A DNA stretch of 64,000 nucleotides from CATOSD01 sp034422735 (GTDB lineage Bacteria; Chloroflexota; Dehalococcoidia; Lucifugimonadales; CATOSD01): contig DAOUJL010000057.1 in NCBI GenBank assembly GCA_034422735.1, forward strand, positions 37,186 through 101,185, read 5' to 3'. The notes under the pieces are model-generated. The model was not told the DNA's origin and ran no database searches. It saw nothing but the letters and a program-made list of their open reading frames with translations. Each line of letters starts with the position of its first letter. The first letter of the stretch is position 1. A program made the translations under genes and the position numbers. Of the stretch, positions 15,949 through 24,647 are shown one piece after another.

Positions 15949-17157
15949 CTACCCCCCGCGCCGGTCCGCCACGACCCGCCCTTCCTTCACCACCAACCGC
16001 AGGTCCGCCAGGTTCTCCACGTCATCCAGCGGGTTGCCGCCCACCACTATCAGGTCGGCCAGCTTCCCCACCTCCACCGTGCCCAGGTCGGCCCCCACGC
16101 CGCACAACTCCGCCGCGTTCCTCGTGGCGGCCAGCAGCGTCTGCCACGTCGTCGCGCCGGACTTGACCCACAGCCCCATCTCCAGCAGCGCCGAGTCGGT
16201 GAGCGGGTACAGGTCCGACCCCAGCGCCATCTTCACGCCGGAGTCCAGCGCCCGCCGGAACCACCGCCGGTGCTCGTCCACCGCCGCCTCGGCGCGCACC
16301 ACCAGGTCCGGCGCGAGGTTCTTCTGCGCGACCCAGCGCCTCTCGCGCTCCGACGTCGCCTGCGACGGCGTCAGATGTGTGATGCCCAGCGTCGGCACGT
16401 ACCACGCGCCGCTCTCCAGGAACAGCCGGATGCACTCGTCGTCCATGATGTACGCGTGCTCTATGGTGTGCGCGCCGTGGGTCAGCGCCGCCTTCACCGC
16501 GTCCGGGTTCGTGGCGTGGGCCATCACGTCGTACCCGCGCTGTCGGCACAGCGCGAACGCCGCGGCCAGCTCCTCGTCCAGCAGGAAGGAGTGGACGTGC
16601 TGGTCCCAGAACGGCCCCATCACGCCGCCGGACAGGTTCAACTTGATGTGATTCACGCCGTTCTTGATCTGCTCCCGCACGGCGTTGACGAACCCGTACG
16701 GGCCGTCGCACTCGCGCGCGTGCCCGGACGTTAGGAAATGGCCGCCCGTCGTGGTCAGAAATATGCCGCTTGCGAACACGCGCGGTCCGTCCAGACCGCC
16801 CGACGCGAAGGTGTCCCGCCACGCCACGTCCATGAAGTGCGCCGACCCGCCGCACCGCACGCCCACCACCCCGGCCTCCGCCATCCCGCTCATCAGGTTC
16901 TCCCCGAACCGCGCCGTCTGCTGCGCCACCGTGACGTTCGGGTCCCTCACGTAGTCCGGGTGAATGTGGACGTCCCACAGCCCCGGCAGCAGGTACGCCC
17001 CCTCCAGGTCGATCACCAGCGTCCCATCGCCGCCCGGCGCGCGCCCACCGCGCGTAATCTCCGCGATGCGCCCATCCTCCACCACCACGCTCGCTCCCTC
17101 AACCGGCTCCGGCTCAATGCAATCGATCAGCGTAGCGTTAGTCAGCACAAGCCGCAT
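15949..17157 (-). CDS. metal-dependent amidohydrolase (imidazolonepropionase/Xaa-Pro dipeptidase-like)
   Basis: A 402-residue TIM-barrel amidohydrolase. Metal-site elements visible are HIH in GLWDVHIHPDY, a central Lys in NHIKLNLSGG, MAHATNP and TIEHAYIMDDE with His ligands, and the Asp in MALGSDLYP. The N- and C-terminal segments (LVLTNATLIDC; GKLADLIVVGGNPL) form the small beta-sandwich of the family. The ATG at 17157 is preceded by GGAGG; a longer ATG nine residues upstream is less likely. Related enzymes hydrolyse cyclic amides or proline dipeptides. It is encoded alone, flanked by REP-like elements on both sides. Confidence 0.87.
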   Translation of the reverse strand: MRLVLTNATLIDCIEPEPVEGASVVVEDGRIAEITRGGRAPGGDGTLVIDLEGAYLLPGLWDVHIHPDYVRDPNVTVAQQTARFGENLMSGMAEAGVVGVRCGGSAHFMDVAWRDTFASGGLDGPRVFASGIFLTTTGGHFLTSGHARECDGPYGFVNAVREQIKNGVNHIKLNLSGGVMGPFWDQHVHSFLLDEELAAAFALCRQRGYDVMAHATNPDAVKAALTHGAHTIEHAYIMDDECIRLFLESGAWYVPTLGITHLTPSQATSERERRWVAQKNLAPDLVVRAEAAVDEHRRWFRRALDSGVKMALGSDLYPLTDSALLEMGLWVKSGATTWQTLLAATRNAAELCGVGADLGTVEVGKLADLIVVGGNPLDDVENLADLRLVVKEGRVVADRRGG

Positions 17158-17220
17158 GTCTGCCTCCAATATCGTAACCATTAAGAGTCGATGTGGAAGA
17201 GCTGTCCGCGCGAAGCGGTA

Positions 17221-17262
17221 GTCCCCTCTCCCAAGACTGGGAGAGGGTTAGGGTGAGGGTTG
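17221..17262 (+). repeat. REP-like hairpin, subtype 2
   Basis: CCCTCTCCC-aagact-GGGAGAGGG with the tail TTAGGGTGAGGGTT. It lies in the gap between the amidohydrolase start and the methyltransferase stop. Confidence 0.8.
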
Positions 17263-17339
17263 ACCGTGCACGCCTCACCAAGCCCGAACAGCTACCCAGG
17301 GCCGTCTGTTAGCGGGTTGTCTCACTTCCATGCACGATA

Positions 17340-18188
17340 CTACCCCCTCCGCGCCACTATCACCACCAGCCCCCTTTCGCGCTCATCCGCGCCGCCCCCC
17401 ATCGCCGCATGAAACGCGATCTCCCTGAACCCGCACTCCGCAAGCAGCCCCCGGTACTCCGCGTCCGTGTAGGCTTGCATACTCGACGCGTACCGGATGA
17501 CGCCGCCAGTCTCCGCATCCACGACGTAGTAGCGCTCCGTTGCGGCCGCGAGTTCAGCATGCCAGAAACTCTCGCGCAGGCACAGGTACGGCTCGTCCGA
17601 AAACACGCCCCTGTCCGCCGAGTACCAGCGCGCGCCCATCTCTCCCATCTCGCGCACGGCAGCGAAAGTGTGCGGCTCCAGAAGCAGCACGCCTCCGGGG
17701 GATAGCGCGGCGTGAGCCTTTTCGAGAATTGCCTTGGCGTCGCGACGCCTGAAGACGTTGAACTCCCCGAAGATGAGCATGACCAGCCCGTACCCGACGC
17801 CGTAGTCGGCGGTCCTAATGTCCTGGAGCGTGTAGGAGCATCGCAGCCCGCGCTCGTCGGCCTGCGCTGTGGCAAACGCGATCGAGGCGGGTGAAATGTC
17901 GACGCCGACGCACTCGTGCCCCAGCCCGGCCAGCCGGCTCGTGTACAGACCGGGGCCGCAGCCGAGGTCTAGCACCCTCGCCGGCTCACCAGCCAGCAGT
18001 TCCCGGTGAATCCAGTCCACGTGCCCGTCAATCTTGTCGAAGCGTCGGCTGGCCGCGTCATGGCGCTGGGTGAGATGCTCCGCCAGCATCCGCCTGCTGA
18101 ACTCCGGCTCGTCCCACGGGATCTTCTCCCCCTCCACCCACGGCTCCGCCACAGGCCGCCCCACGACGTCCATCAGCTTCAAGTCCAA
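17340..18188 (-). CDS. class I SAM-dependent methyltransferase
   Basis: Rossmann-fold methyltransferase with motif I VLDLGCGPGLYTSRLAGLG, the acidic ribose-binding VGVDISP, motif II around VMLIFGEFNVF, and ALSPGGVLLLEPHTF. The product is about 282 residues from a TTG at 18188, preceded by GGGAGGTGAG. An ATG 30 codons upstream (18278) keeps the frame open, but that extension falls inside the long repeat shared with 46 kb and is probably not coding. A Met at 18173 is a further alternative. The substrate is unknown, and no operon partner is visible. Confidence 0.82.
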   Translation of the reverse strand: MDLKLMDVVGRPVAEPWVEGEKIPWDEPEFSRRMLAEHLTQRHDAASRRFDKIDGHVDWIHRELLAGEPARVLDLGCGPGLYTSRLAGLGHECVGVDISPASIAFATAQADERGLRCSYTLQDIRTADYGVGYGLVMLIFGEFNVFRRRDAKAILEKAHAALSPGGVLLLEPHTFAAVREMGEMGARWYSADRGVFSDEPYLCLRESFWHAELAAATERYYVVDAETGGVIRYASSMQAYTDAEYRGLLAECGFREIAFHAAMGGGADERERGLVVIVARRG

Positions 18189-18399
18189 GAGGTTACTCAC
18201 CTCCCGCCTGCCCGAACCACCGAAAATCCTGTCCCAACCGTACCCAGCCGCGTAACCCAAACGCCACTCACTTGCCATTCACCTGCCTAATCGCTGCCAC
18301 CCGTATGCGCAAATTGTGTCGCAGAAATTCCCACTCTCAGGCCCACTCCCACGACTTATGTCAAGCAGGAGCCTGCATCGTCCTAGTAGGTCAGCCATT

Positions 18400-18427
18400 A
18401 GTAGGGGCAATCCCTTGTGGTTGCCCA
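18400..18427. repeat. short palindromic element within copy A
   Basis: GGGCAA (18405-18410) pairs with TTGCCC (18421-18426) around a CCTTGTGG-type loop. It lies in the part of copy A missing from copy B, so it is probably a separate small insertion. Confidence 0.5.
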
Positions 18428-18546
18428 ATCCGCACCCCAGTCGAACAGTGGCACTTCGCCCGACCCCTCTTGATTCTACAGAACCGACGTGCTATTTTCT
18501 ATCCCATGGGCACTGTGCCAACTCCTCAGAGGGTGCCACCGCACAA

Positions 18547-18585
18547 TCCCCTCTCCCTTGATGGGAGAGGGTCAGGGTGAGGGTG
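18547..18585 (+). repeat. REP-like hairpin, subtype 2, nested in long repeat A
   Basis: CCCTCTCCC-ttgat-GGGAGAGGG with the tail TCAGGGTGAGGGTG. Copy B has a longer compound version at the equivalent place. Confidence 0.8.
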
Positions 18586-18783
18586 ACAACGAGATCGCCA
18601 CCGCCACATCCTGCCACATTCAGCGCAATGCGCGTGACGAACCTTAACAACTTGGCTCACAGAAAGTGACAAATACACCGGGCCGCCCAGCTACGGAATG
18701 TGCGGAATGTAGCAGAATTGGGCAGATTTTTCGTAAGGCCCCGCCCATCGGCGGTTCCGAGGCCGACGAGGGCCGCCGCAACG

Positions 18784-19614
18784 CTACCCCTTGTCCAGCC
18801 CGTGGATGCCCCGATAGTCGCTCGGCGCGGGCGACTGCCAGCCCTCCAGGAGGCCCGCGTCCGGCTGGTAGATTTCGACGCCCAGCGGGTTGCACGTCTC
18901 GATGGGGTCTCTGGCGTCCTCCTCGCCCCACACCTGCACCGACAGGTCGCCGTGCGGACAGGTGGAGATCGCGCACAGCAGGTCGATCTCGGCGAAGAAC
19001 TCGAAGTAGTCGCCTCTTCTACCGGGTGAAGGCTTCACGAAGTAGCGGTCGTCCCTGGTCAGGCCGGTCACCTGGAAGATGTTGAGCACGTCGTGGACGT
19101 CACTCTCGTCCATGTGGTACGGCGCCACCGCCCGCACCAGGTTGGAGTGGCAGCAGTAGTCGAAGTCCTCGCCGTTGAGCATCTTGTGGACGTATGGGTC
19201 GCAGCGCGTGCCCAGCAGGTCGTGGCACCCCGCGCCGTCCTCGTCCAGCCCGTAGTCTATGGAGTCGCCCGTGACGGTGAGCATCGGCCGCAGGTAGGGC
19301 AGGCAGGACCACAGCCGGTCGAACTTGGAGACGTGGGCGCTGTGGAGCTGCTTGGTGCGCGCCGCCCAGAACCGCTCCCTGGGGTTGTTCAGGTTCCAGG
19401 CGTTGAAGTCGGCCACCTGCGCGCCCTCCACCACGACGATGCGGCATATCTGGCCCGCCAGCACCGGCCACGCCCTGCCGGAGCGTATGGGCACCACGAA
19501 GCTGTCGACCAGGCTCCGGCTGTCCGTCTCCCGGCCCAGCCGCCCGTAGAACTCGCGGTCCACGTCGATGGGACTGCCCGGTCTGGGTATGTAAATAACT
19601 CTCGGTTCTGGCAT
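18784..19614 (-). CDS. DUF1989 / urea-carboxylase-associated family protein
   Basis: A 276-residue protein of the DUF1989 (UAAP) family. Typical blocks are GQICRIVVVEGAQVADFNAWN, DGAGCHDLLGTRCDPY, NIFQVTG, and LLCAISTCPHGDLSV with paired Cys/His residues that may hold a metal. Members accompany urea carboxylase, guanidine or ethanolamine-type nitrogen pathways, but no carboxylase is nearby here. The ATG has GGAGGAAGTGCG upstream. It diverges from the GMC gene. I looked for a guanidine-I riboswitch upstream and saw none. It is a second nitrogen-metabolism hint in the window beside the urease-like operon. Confidence 0.85.
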   Translation of the reverse strand: MPEPRVIYIPRPGSPIDVDREFYGRLGRETDSRSLVDSFVVPIRSGRAWPVLAGQICRIVVVEGAQVADFNAWNLNNPRERFWAARTKQLHSAHVSKFDRLWSCLPYLRPMLTVTGDSIDYGLDEDGAGCHDLLGTRCDPYVHKMLNGEDFDYCCHSNLVRAVAPYHMDESDVHDVLNIFQVTGLTRDDRYFVKPSPGRRGDYFEFFAEIDLLCAISTCPHGDLSVQVWGEEDARDPIETCNPLGVEIYQPDAGLLEGWQSPAPSDYRGIHGLDKG

Positions 19615-19636
19615 CGCACTTCCTCCGTGTGTATTT

Positions 19637-19676
19637 GTCCCTTCCCCCTCGCAGGGGGAAGGTCAGGATGGGGGTG
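19637..19676 (+). repeat. REP-like hairpin, subtype 1
   Basis: Same sequence type as at 2494 (tail GTCAGGATGGGGGTG), placed in the divergent promoter region between the DUF1989 and GMC genes. Confidence 0.8.
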
Positions 19677-19752
19677 CTTTCGCTCGCGCGGCGGGCGTTG
19701 TAAGGTTATCACAGTACGGGCAGGCCACAGCACGCTCTCCGGGAGGCAAAGC

Positions 19753-21321
19753 ATGAAGTACGACTACATCGTCATCGGCGCCGGATCGGCGGGCGCGATT
19801 CTCGCCACCAGGCTCTCCGAGAACCCCGACACCTCGGTGCTCCTCCTGGAGGCAGGCCCGGACTACCCCGACGTCGACAGCCTCCCGGAGGAGGTGAAGC
19901 ACGGCTACCTGTCCACCAAGAGCATCTGGGACAGCGACCACAACTGGCAGTTCAAGGCCAGGGCCACCAGTGCGGCCCCAACCATCGACGTGCCCAGGGG
20001 CAGAGTGACCGGCGGCTCCAGCGCCATCAACGGCCAGATATTCATCCGCGGCATCCCGGAGGACTACGACAACTGGGCGAAGTGGGGAAACTACGAGTGG
20101 AGCTTCCAGAAGCTCGTGCCCTACTTCAACATGGTGGAGACCGACACCACCTACCAGGACGACCCCGGCGACTTCCACGGCGCGAGCGGCCCCATCATCT
20201 GCCACCGCTTCCCCCGCGACGAGTGGCGGCAAGGCAACGTGGCCTGGTTCGACGCCTGGCGCGACTACGGACTGCCGTACTGCGAGGACCACAACCTGCC
20301 GGGCACGACCGGCGTGGGGCCGACGACCCTGAACAACCCCAACGGCATCCGCTGGTCTACGGCCATCGGCTACCTGGGAATGTCCCGCCACCGGCTGAAC
20401 CTGACCATCAGGGGCGACGTGTTGGTCAAGCGGATTCTCTTCGACACGTCCGGCGAACGCCCCCGCGCAACCGGCGTCGAGGCGGCCTCCGGCGACGAGT
20501 CATTCGTGGTCGAGGCCGAGCAGGTCATCCTGAGCGCGGGCGCGATCAGTTCGCCCCAGGTGCTCATGCTCTCCGGCGTCGGCCCCGCCGACCACCTGGC
20601 CGAGCACGGCATCGAGACCCTGATCGACGCGCCGGGCGTCGGCCAGAACCTGGCCGACCATCCGCTCATCAGTGTTCTGTGGGCCACGAAGCCGGAGGTG
20701 GACCTGCAGCGGCACGTGCCCAACGCCCAGATTCTGGCGAGGTACACCGCCGAAGGCTCACCGCTCGAAAACGACATGATCGTCTACATGTCCGCCGGCA
20801 TGGCCCATCGCCCCAACATGGGAGGCTGGGACGGCGAGTTGGTCGGACTGGGCGCGAACCTGGGCCTGAACCTCGCCTTTGCCAAGGGCGAGGTGCGGCT
20901 CAACTCCGCCGACTACAGGGACCACCCCTACCTCGACTACAACCTGCTGGACAACGCCGAGGACCTGCGACGGTTCCGCGACGGCGTCCGGCTGGTGGTG
21001 AGCATGGAGGACCACCCGTCGATGTCGGCCCTGATCGACAATCGCGTGTACCCGGAGGACTCGGACCTGCAGTCCGACGACGCCCTGGACAGGTGGATAC
21101 TGAGCAAGATCGGCACCGGCCACCACGTCTCCTGCACCGCCAGGATGGGCCCCAGTTCCGACCCCATGGCCGTGGTGGACCAGTACGGCAGAGTCTACGG
21201 CGCCGACAATCTGCGCGTCGCGGACGCCTCGATCATGCCGGAGTGCGTCCGCGCCAACATCAACCTCACCGTCCTCATGCTCGCCGAGCGCGTCGCCGAC
21301 TTCATCAAGCAGGGCCGGTGA
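19753..21321 (+). CDS. GMC-family FAD-dependent oxidoreductase
   Basis: A 522-residue glucose-methanol-choline oxidoreductase. The FAD motif YIVIGAGSAGAILATRLSE is at the N-terminus, LLEAGPDYPD follows, then the GMC signature GRVTGGSSAINGQIFIRG. The second signature region is around GAISSPQVLMLSGVGPADHL, and the C-terminal active site has GTGHHVSCTARMG with the paired His and ADASIMPECVRANINLTVLMLAERVADFI. Members oxidise alcohols such as choline or long-chain and polyethylene-glycol-like alcohols. The start is the ATG after GGGAGGCAAAGC; the frame is open much further upstream only as antisense of the DUF1989 gene. The substrate is unassigned. Confidence 0.92.
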   Translation: MKYDYIVIGAGSAGAILATRLSENPDTSVLLLEAGPDYPDVDSLPEEVKHGYLSTKSIWDSDHNWQFKARATSAAPTIDVPRGRVTGGSSAINGQIFIRGIPEDYDNWAKWGNYEWSFQKLVPYFNMVETDTTYQDDPGDFHGASGPIICHRFPRDEWRQGNVAWFDAWRDYGLPYCEDHNLPGTTGVGPTTLNNPNGIRWSTAIGYLGMSRHRLNLTIRGDVLVKRILFDTSGERPRATGVEAASGDESFVVEAEQVILSAGAISSPQVLMLSGVGPADHLAEHGIETLIDAPGVGQNLADHPLISVLWATKPEVDLQRHVPNAQILARYTAEGSPLENDMIVYMSAGMAHRPNMGGWDGELVGLGANLGLNLAFAKGEVRLNSADYRDHPYLDYNLLDNAEDLRRFRDGVRLVVSMEDHPSMSALIDNRVYPEDSDLQSDDALDRWILSKIGTGHHVSCTARMGPSSDPMAVVDQYGRVYGADNLRVADASIMPECVRANINLTVLMLAERVADFIKQGR

Positions 21322-21357
21322 ACGGGCGCGACCGCCTCCCGAAGTAGTAGACGACAC

Positions 21358-21386
21358 TTGCGGCATCAGCCGCCGGTGCTTATCCT
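21358..21386 (+). promoter_or_regulatory. possible sigma70-type promoter for ppx operon
   Basis: TTGCGG and TATCCT hexamers separated by 17 bp, six bases before the GTG start. The leader would be nearly absent. Weak match; tentative. Confidence 0.25.
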
Positions 21387-21391
21387 TCCAA

Positions 21392-23053
21392 GTGGCACTT
21401 GCAGACAAGAAAACACCAGAAACGGGGCCAAGCTTGACCAACCAAGAGGCAGTACTCGAAACAACCGGACCTCCCCAGCCCTGGGAGACTCCCAATCTCC
21501 TTCCCGATTCCTATTCGTCCGACGGCTACGCGCCTGAGCCGGCGCTGACCGCGGTCATAGACGTAGGCTCCGGCTCGGCCCGGGCCGTGGTGATGCAGCT
21601 GAACACCGGCGGCGTGCAGATCCTGGCCCAGCAGCGCCTCGCCCTCAACCTGATGAGCCATGTGGACCGGAACGGCGCGCTCGACACCGAGGGCGTGGAC
21701 AGCACTCTGGACGCCGTCGAGGACTTCGTCCAGGTGTGCCGCGGATACGGCGTGACCACCATCCACGCCGTGGGAACCGAGGCCCTGCGAAGGTCGCGGA
21801 ACGCCTCCGAGATCACCGAGGCCGCCCGCCGCAGATACGGCGTGGACTTGCGCATAATCAGCGGCTACGAGGAGGCGGGTTTCTGCTTCATCGGGGCCGC
21901 GCAGGGCCTGCCGGTCACGCGGGGCCTGCTGGCCGACCTCGGCGGTGGCAGTACAGAACTCGTGGGGTTCTCCGGGCGGACCATGGACACCCGGAACTCG
22001 CTCCCGCTCGGCAGCCTGCGGCTGGCCAACCGCTTCCGGCTTACGGACCGGCCCGCCCCTGAAGACATGCACGCATCATACCAATACGTCCGCAAGTACC
22101 TGCACGAGACCGGGATTCCCCGCCTGGAGCAAGAGGATGTTCTGGTGGGCACAGGCGGATCGATGCGGCTGTTGTCCAAGCTGGACAGGCGGAAGCGTAT
22201 CTATCCGCTTCACACCATTCACGGCTACTGCATCGCCGCGAGGGCTCTGTCCAAGATGGTAGACCGGCTCGCTTCCCGCAGCATGGAGGAGCGCTCCAGA
22301 ATCCCGGGCATGAACCCGGAGCGCACCCACTCCATCGTGGGCGGCGCCGTGGTCGCTCATGCGCTGCTGGAGCACACGGCGGCCCAGTACATAATGGTGT
22401 CCGGCCACGGGCTGCGGGAGGGCCTGGCGCGACAGCCGGAGCCGGTTCTCGAGGACGGCCGGGTATCCCTGATGCCTCTGGCAGCCGTTCGCCGGAACAC
22501 GCTTGACGACCTGATGGGCCGGTTCGCGCCGCGATTCACCCGCCGCGGAGCGCGCCGCGCCGCTCTGGCCGGCAGCATCGCCCGCACCGTGTGGGGAGAG
22601 CGGCACGCCACCCTCGCGTCGTCCCTCGGATGCGCAGCACTGCTCCTGGACATCGGCAGCGCCGTGGACTTCTACAACCGGCACAACCGGGCCGCATCTT
22701 TCCTGACCCGGACGGACATGCCGGGCTTCACGCACCGCGAATCCGCCCAGATGGCGGGAATCCTGCGGATGGCCGAGGGCAGGAAACTGCCGAAGCGTTA
22801 CCGCAAGACCCACATTCTGACCGAAGAGGACCTGGGGCACATGGGCCAGGCGGCCCTGATGCTGGTCCTGGCCGACGAGCTGGAACGCAGGCTGCCTCCA
22901 CACGCCGGCGTCGAATCTGTTAATATGGCGTCGGGCAGCGGCGGCCTTGTGATTCATACACCGAATTGGTCGAGTTCATCCGCCCCTGACCTCCACAGGC
23001 GTTGGAGGAGTGAGTTCGACCGCCCAGTTCAGATTTGCCGAGGTGAGCCATGA
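21392..23053 (+). CDS. Ppx/GppA-family phosphatase
   Basis: A 553-residue exopolyphosphatase or guanosine pentaphosphatase-like ASKHA protein. Visible are the first phosphate loop AVIDVGSGSARAVVMQL, HAVGTEALRRSRNA, ISGYEEAGFCFIGA, the second loop LLADLGGGSTELVGF, and VGTGGSMRLLSKL. The C-terminal third has HD-like helical segments (LLLDIGSAVDFYNRHNRAAS). An N-terminal extension of about 45 residues precedes the fold. The stop overlaps the ATG of the next gene as ATGA, indicating translational coupling to the first thymidylate-kinase-like protein. A polyphosphate or (p)ppGpp role is expected from the family. Confidence 0.88.
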   Translation: MALADKKTPETGPSLTNQEAVLETTGPPQPWETPNLLPDSYSSDGYAPEPALTAVIDVGSGSARAVVMQLNTGGVQILAQQRLALNLMSHVDRNGALDTEGVDSTLDAVEDFVQVCRGYGVTTIHAVGTEALRRSRNASEITEAARRRYGVDLRIISGYEEAGFCFIGAAQGLPVTRGLLADLGGGSTELVGFSGRTMDTRNSLPLGSLRLANRFRLTDRPAPEDMHASYQYVRKYLHETGIPRLEQEDVLVGTGGSMRLLSKLDRRKRIYPLHTIHGYCIAARALSKMVDRLASRSMEERSRIPGMNPERTHSIVGGAVVAHALLEHTAAQYIMVSGHGLREGLARQPEPVLEDGRVSLMPLAAVRRNTLDDLMGRFAPRFTRRGARRAALAGSIARTVWGERHATLASSLGCAALLLDIGSAVDFYNRHNRAASFLTRTDMPGFTHRESAQMAGILRMAEGRKLPKRYRKTHILTEEDLGHMGQAALMLVLADELERRLPPHAGVESVNMASGSGGLVIHTPNWSSSSAPDLHRRWRSEFDRPVQICRGEP

Positions 23054-23871
23054 ACGAAAACGGACATTCGAACTTCCCGATGGGACCCCGATACGGCAGC
23101 CACCCCTACGACAGCGAGTACCCCGGCCGTCTTATCATCGTGGAGGGCATCGACGGCTCCGGCAAGAGCACTCAGTTGGACCTGCTGGGAAAGTGGCTGA
23201 CGAGCCGCAATTATGTCACGGTGTTCACCGAGTGGAACTCCTCCCCCATAGTCAAGCGTAGCACCAAGCGGGGCAAGGCGGAGAGGCTGCTTACGCCCAT
23301 GTCCTTCAGCCTCATCCACGCCGCCGACTTCGCCAACCGCGTCTACACCCAGATACTGCCCGCCATCAAGGAGGGCACCATCGTCCTTGCGGACCGCTAC
23401 GTCTACACCGCTTTCGCCCGGGACAGCGCCCGCGGCGTCGACCGGGACTGGCTGCGGCGCGTCTACTCCTTCGCTATCCGGCCCTCCCTGGCCCTGTACT
23501 TCAAGGTGCCCCTGGACGAGTCCATCCGCCGCATAGTAGGGCGGGACGAACTGGGCTTCTACGAGTCCGGCCAGGACGTCAATCCCACCTCCAAGCGGGA
23601 GAAGGCGTTCCGCAAGTTCCAGGGCGCGATACTCGAGGAGTACGACCGGCTCACCAGCGAGTTCGAACTGGTGACCATCGACGCCACCCAGCCCATTCAC
23701 GAGCAGCAGCAGATGGTGCGAAAGCTGGTGGAGCCCATGCTGCCCGGCGTCATGCGGACGCCCGGCCACAGCGTCACCGACGCCCTTGTCAGCACCGGCC
23801 TCACGGGGCGGTACCTCCAACCCTCCGGCTCCCGCCGAACGCCGGAACTCATCAACGCCTCCGACGGTTAA
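23050..23871 (+). CDS. thymidylate kinase-like P-loop kinase, first of two
   Basis: A 273-residue nucleotide kinase of the TMK superfamily. Walker A is IVEGIDGSGKSTQ (Lys39), the DRY motif appears in VLADRYVYTAFARDSARGVDRDW, and the helical lid is around YESGQDVNPTSKREKAF. About 25 N-terminal and 40 C-terminal residues extend beyond ordinary TMK. Its start overlaps the Ppx stop by four bases. Because polyphosphate kinase 2 enzymes share this fold and the gene is coupled to Ppx, a polyphosphate- or nucleotide-related role other than dTMP phosphorylation is conceivable; that is inference. Confidence 0.82.
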   Translation: MNENGHSNFPMGPRYGSHPYDSEYPGRLIIVEGIDGSGKSTQLDLLGKWLTSRNYVTVFTEWNSSPIVKRSTKRGKAERLLTPMSFSLIHAADFANRVYTQILPAIKEGTIVLADRYVYTAFARDSARGVDRDWLRRVYSFAIRPSLALYFKVPLDESIRRIVGRDELGFYESGQDVNPTSKREKAFRKFQGAILEEYDRLTSEFELVTIDATQPIHEQQQMVRKLVEPMLPGVMRTPGHSVTDALVSTGLTGRYLQPSGSRRTPELINASDG

Positions 23872-23914
23872 TCCACGAGAACACGAGCGCCAAACCCAAC
23901 TGCGAGACGGAACC

Positions 23915-24607
23915 ATGACTACGCCCAGATTCTACGGACACACCCCACTGGACCTGGGGCAGAAGGATATGCCCGGACACCTCATAGTCATCGAGGGGAC
24001 CGACGGCGTTGGCCGCTCTACCCAGATTGCCCTCCTCAAGGAGTGGCTGGAGACGGAAGGCCACGCCGTGATGGACACCGGCTTCCGGCGCTCCGAGCTT
24101 ACGGGCAGCGGCATCGACAGGGCCATGAGGGGCCACACGCTGGATCTCCTCACCCTGAACCTCTTCTACGCCACGGACCTTTGGGACCGGTTGGAGAAGG
24201 GCATAGTGCCCGCGCTGGAGGCGGGAATGGTGGTGCTGGCCGACCGCTACATCTACTCCATCATGGCCCGCGCGCGCGTCCGCGGTGTCCCGGCTCGCTG
24301 GCTGGACGACATGCTGGAGTTCGCCATCATCCCCCACCAGGTGTTCTACCTGGACATCGACGTGGACCACCTTCTGCCCCGCGTGCTGGCGTACCGGGAA
24401 CTGGACCACTGGGAGTCGGGAGAGGACTTCCTGCCAAGGGCCGACCGGCACGACAGCTTCGTGGAGTACCAGGAATCGCTGCTGAAGGAGTTCCACAGCC
24501 TGGCGGATCAGTACGACTTCGAGACGGTAGACGCCCGCCAGAGCGTGCGAGAGGTATTCGAAACGCTGCGGCAGGGAATCAGGGACGCGATAGAGGCCGT
24601 CGTCTGA
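23915..24607 (+). CDS. thymidylate kinase-like protein, second paralog with altered Walker A
   Basis: A 230-residue paralog of the preceding protein, 43 bp downstream. The P-loop reads IEGTDGVGRSTQ: the Walker A lysine is Arg34 (codon CGC). The DRY motif (VLADRYIYSIMARARVRG) and the lid region (HWESGEDFLPRADRHDSF) are kept. Family knowledge says the Lys is needed for phosphoryl transfer, so this copy may be a weak enzyme, a regulatory partner of the first, or bind another ligand. The ATG at 23915 starts after the first kinase's stop; the frame is open upstream only within the end of the first gene. Confidence 0.78.
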   Translation: MTTPRFYGHTPLDLGQKDMPGHLIVIEGTDGVGRSTQIALLKEWLETEGHAVMDTGFRRSELTGSGIDRAMRGHTLDLLTLNLFYATDLWDRLEKGIVPALEAGMVVLADRYIYSIMARARVRGVPARWLDDMLEFAIIPHQVFYLDIDVDHLLPRVLAYRELDHWESGEDFLPRADRHDSFVEYQESLLKEFHSLADQYDFETVDARQSVREVFETLRQGIRDAIEAVV

Positions 24608-24647
24608 CCTGACCCCATACCGACCAGGATACCCAGGCTCCATCTGC

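Larger units (their letters stand above)
18212..18747. repeat. long intergenic repeat, copy A (about 0.54 kb)
   Basis: Non-coding segment similar along its length to 45990-46540. Shared blocks include the GCGTAAC...CACTCACTTGC stretch, GAAATTCCCA, CGACTTATGTCA, TTGATTCTA, CGTGCTATTTTCTA, GCAATGCGCGTGACGAAC, the CAGAAAGT block and TGTAGCAGAATTG. Copy A carries about 95 bp absent from B (18366-18460) plus one REP-like hairpin in its middle. No conserved reading frame is evident in either copy. It occupies the whole gap between the methyltransferase and DUF1989 genes and explains this otherwise gene-free stretch. Confidence 0.75.

Noticed and set aside
19093..19752. Upstream extension of the GMC oxidoreductase frame
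   Set aside because: It is antisense to the DUF1989 gene, and a good SD precedes the internal ATG where the FAD motif starts.
19615..19752. Possible guanidine riboswitch before DUF1989
   Set aside because: The conserved ykkC-type segments were not found; only a REP-like hairpin is present.
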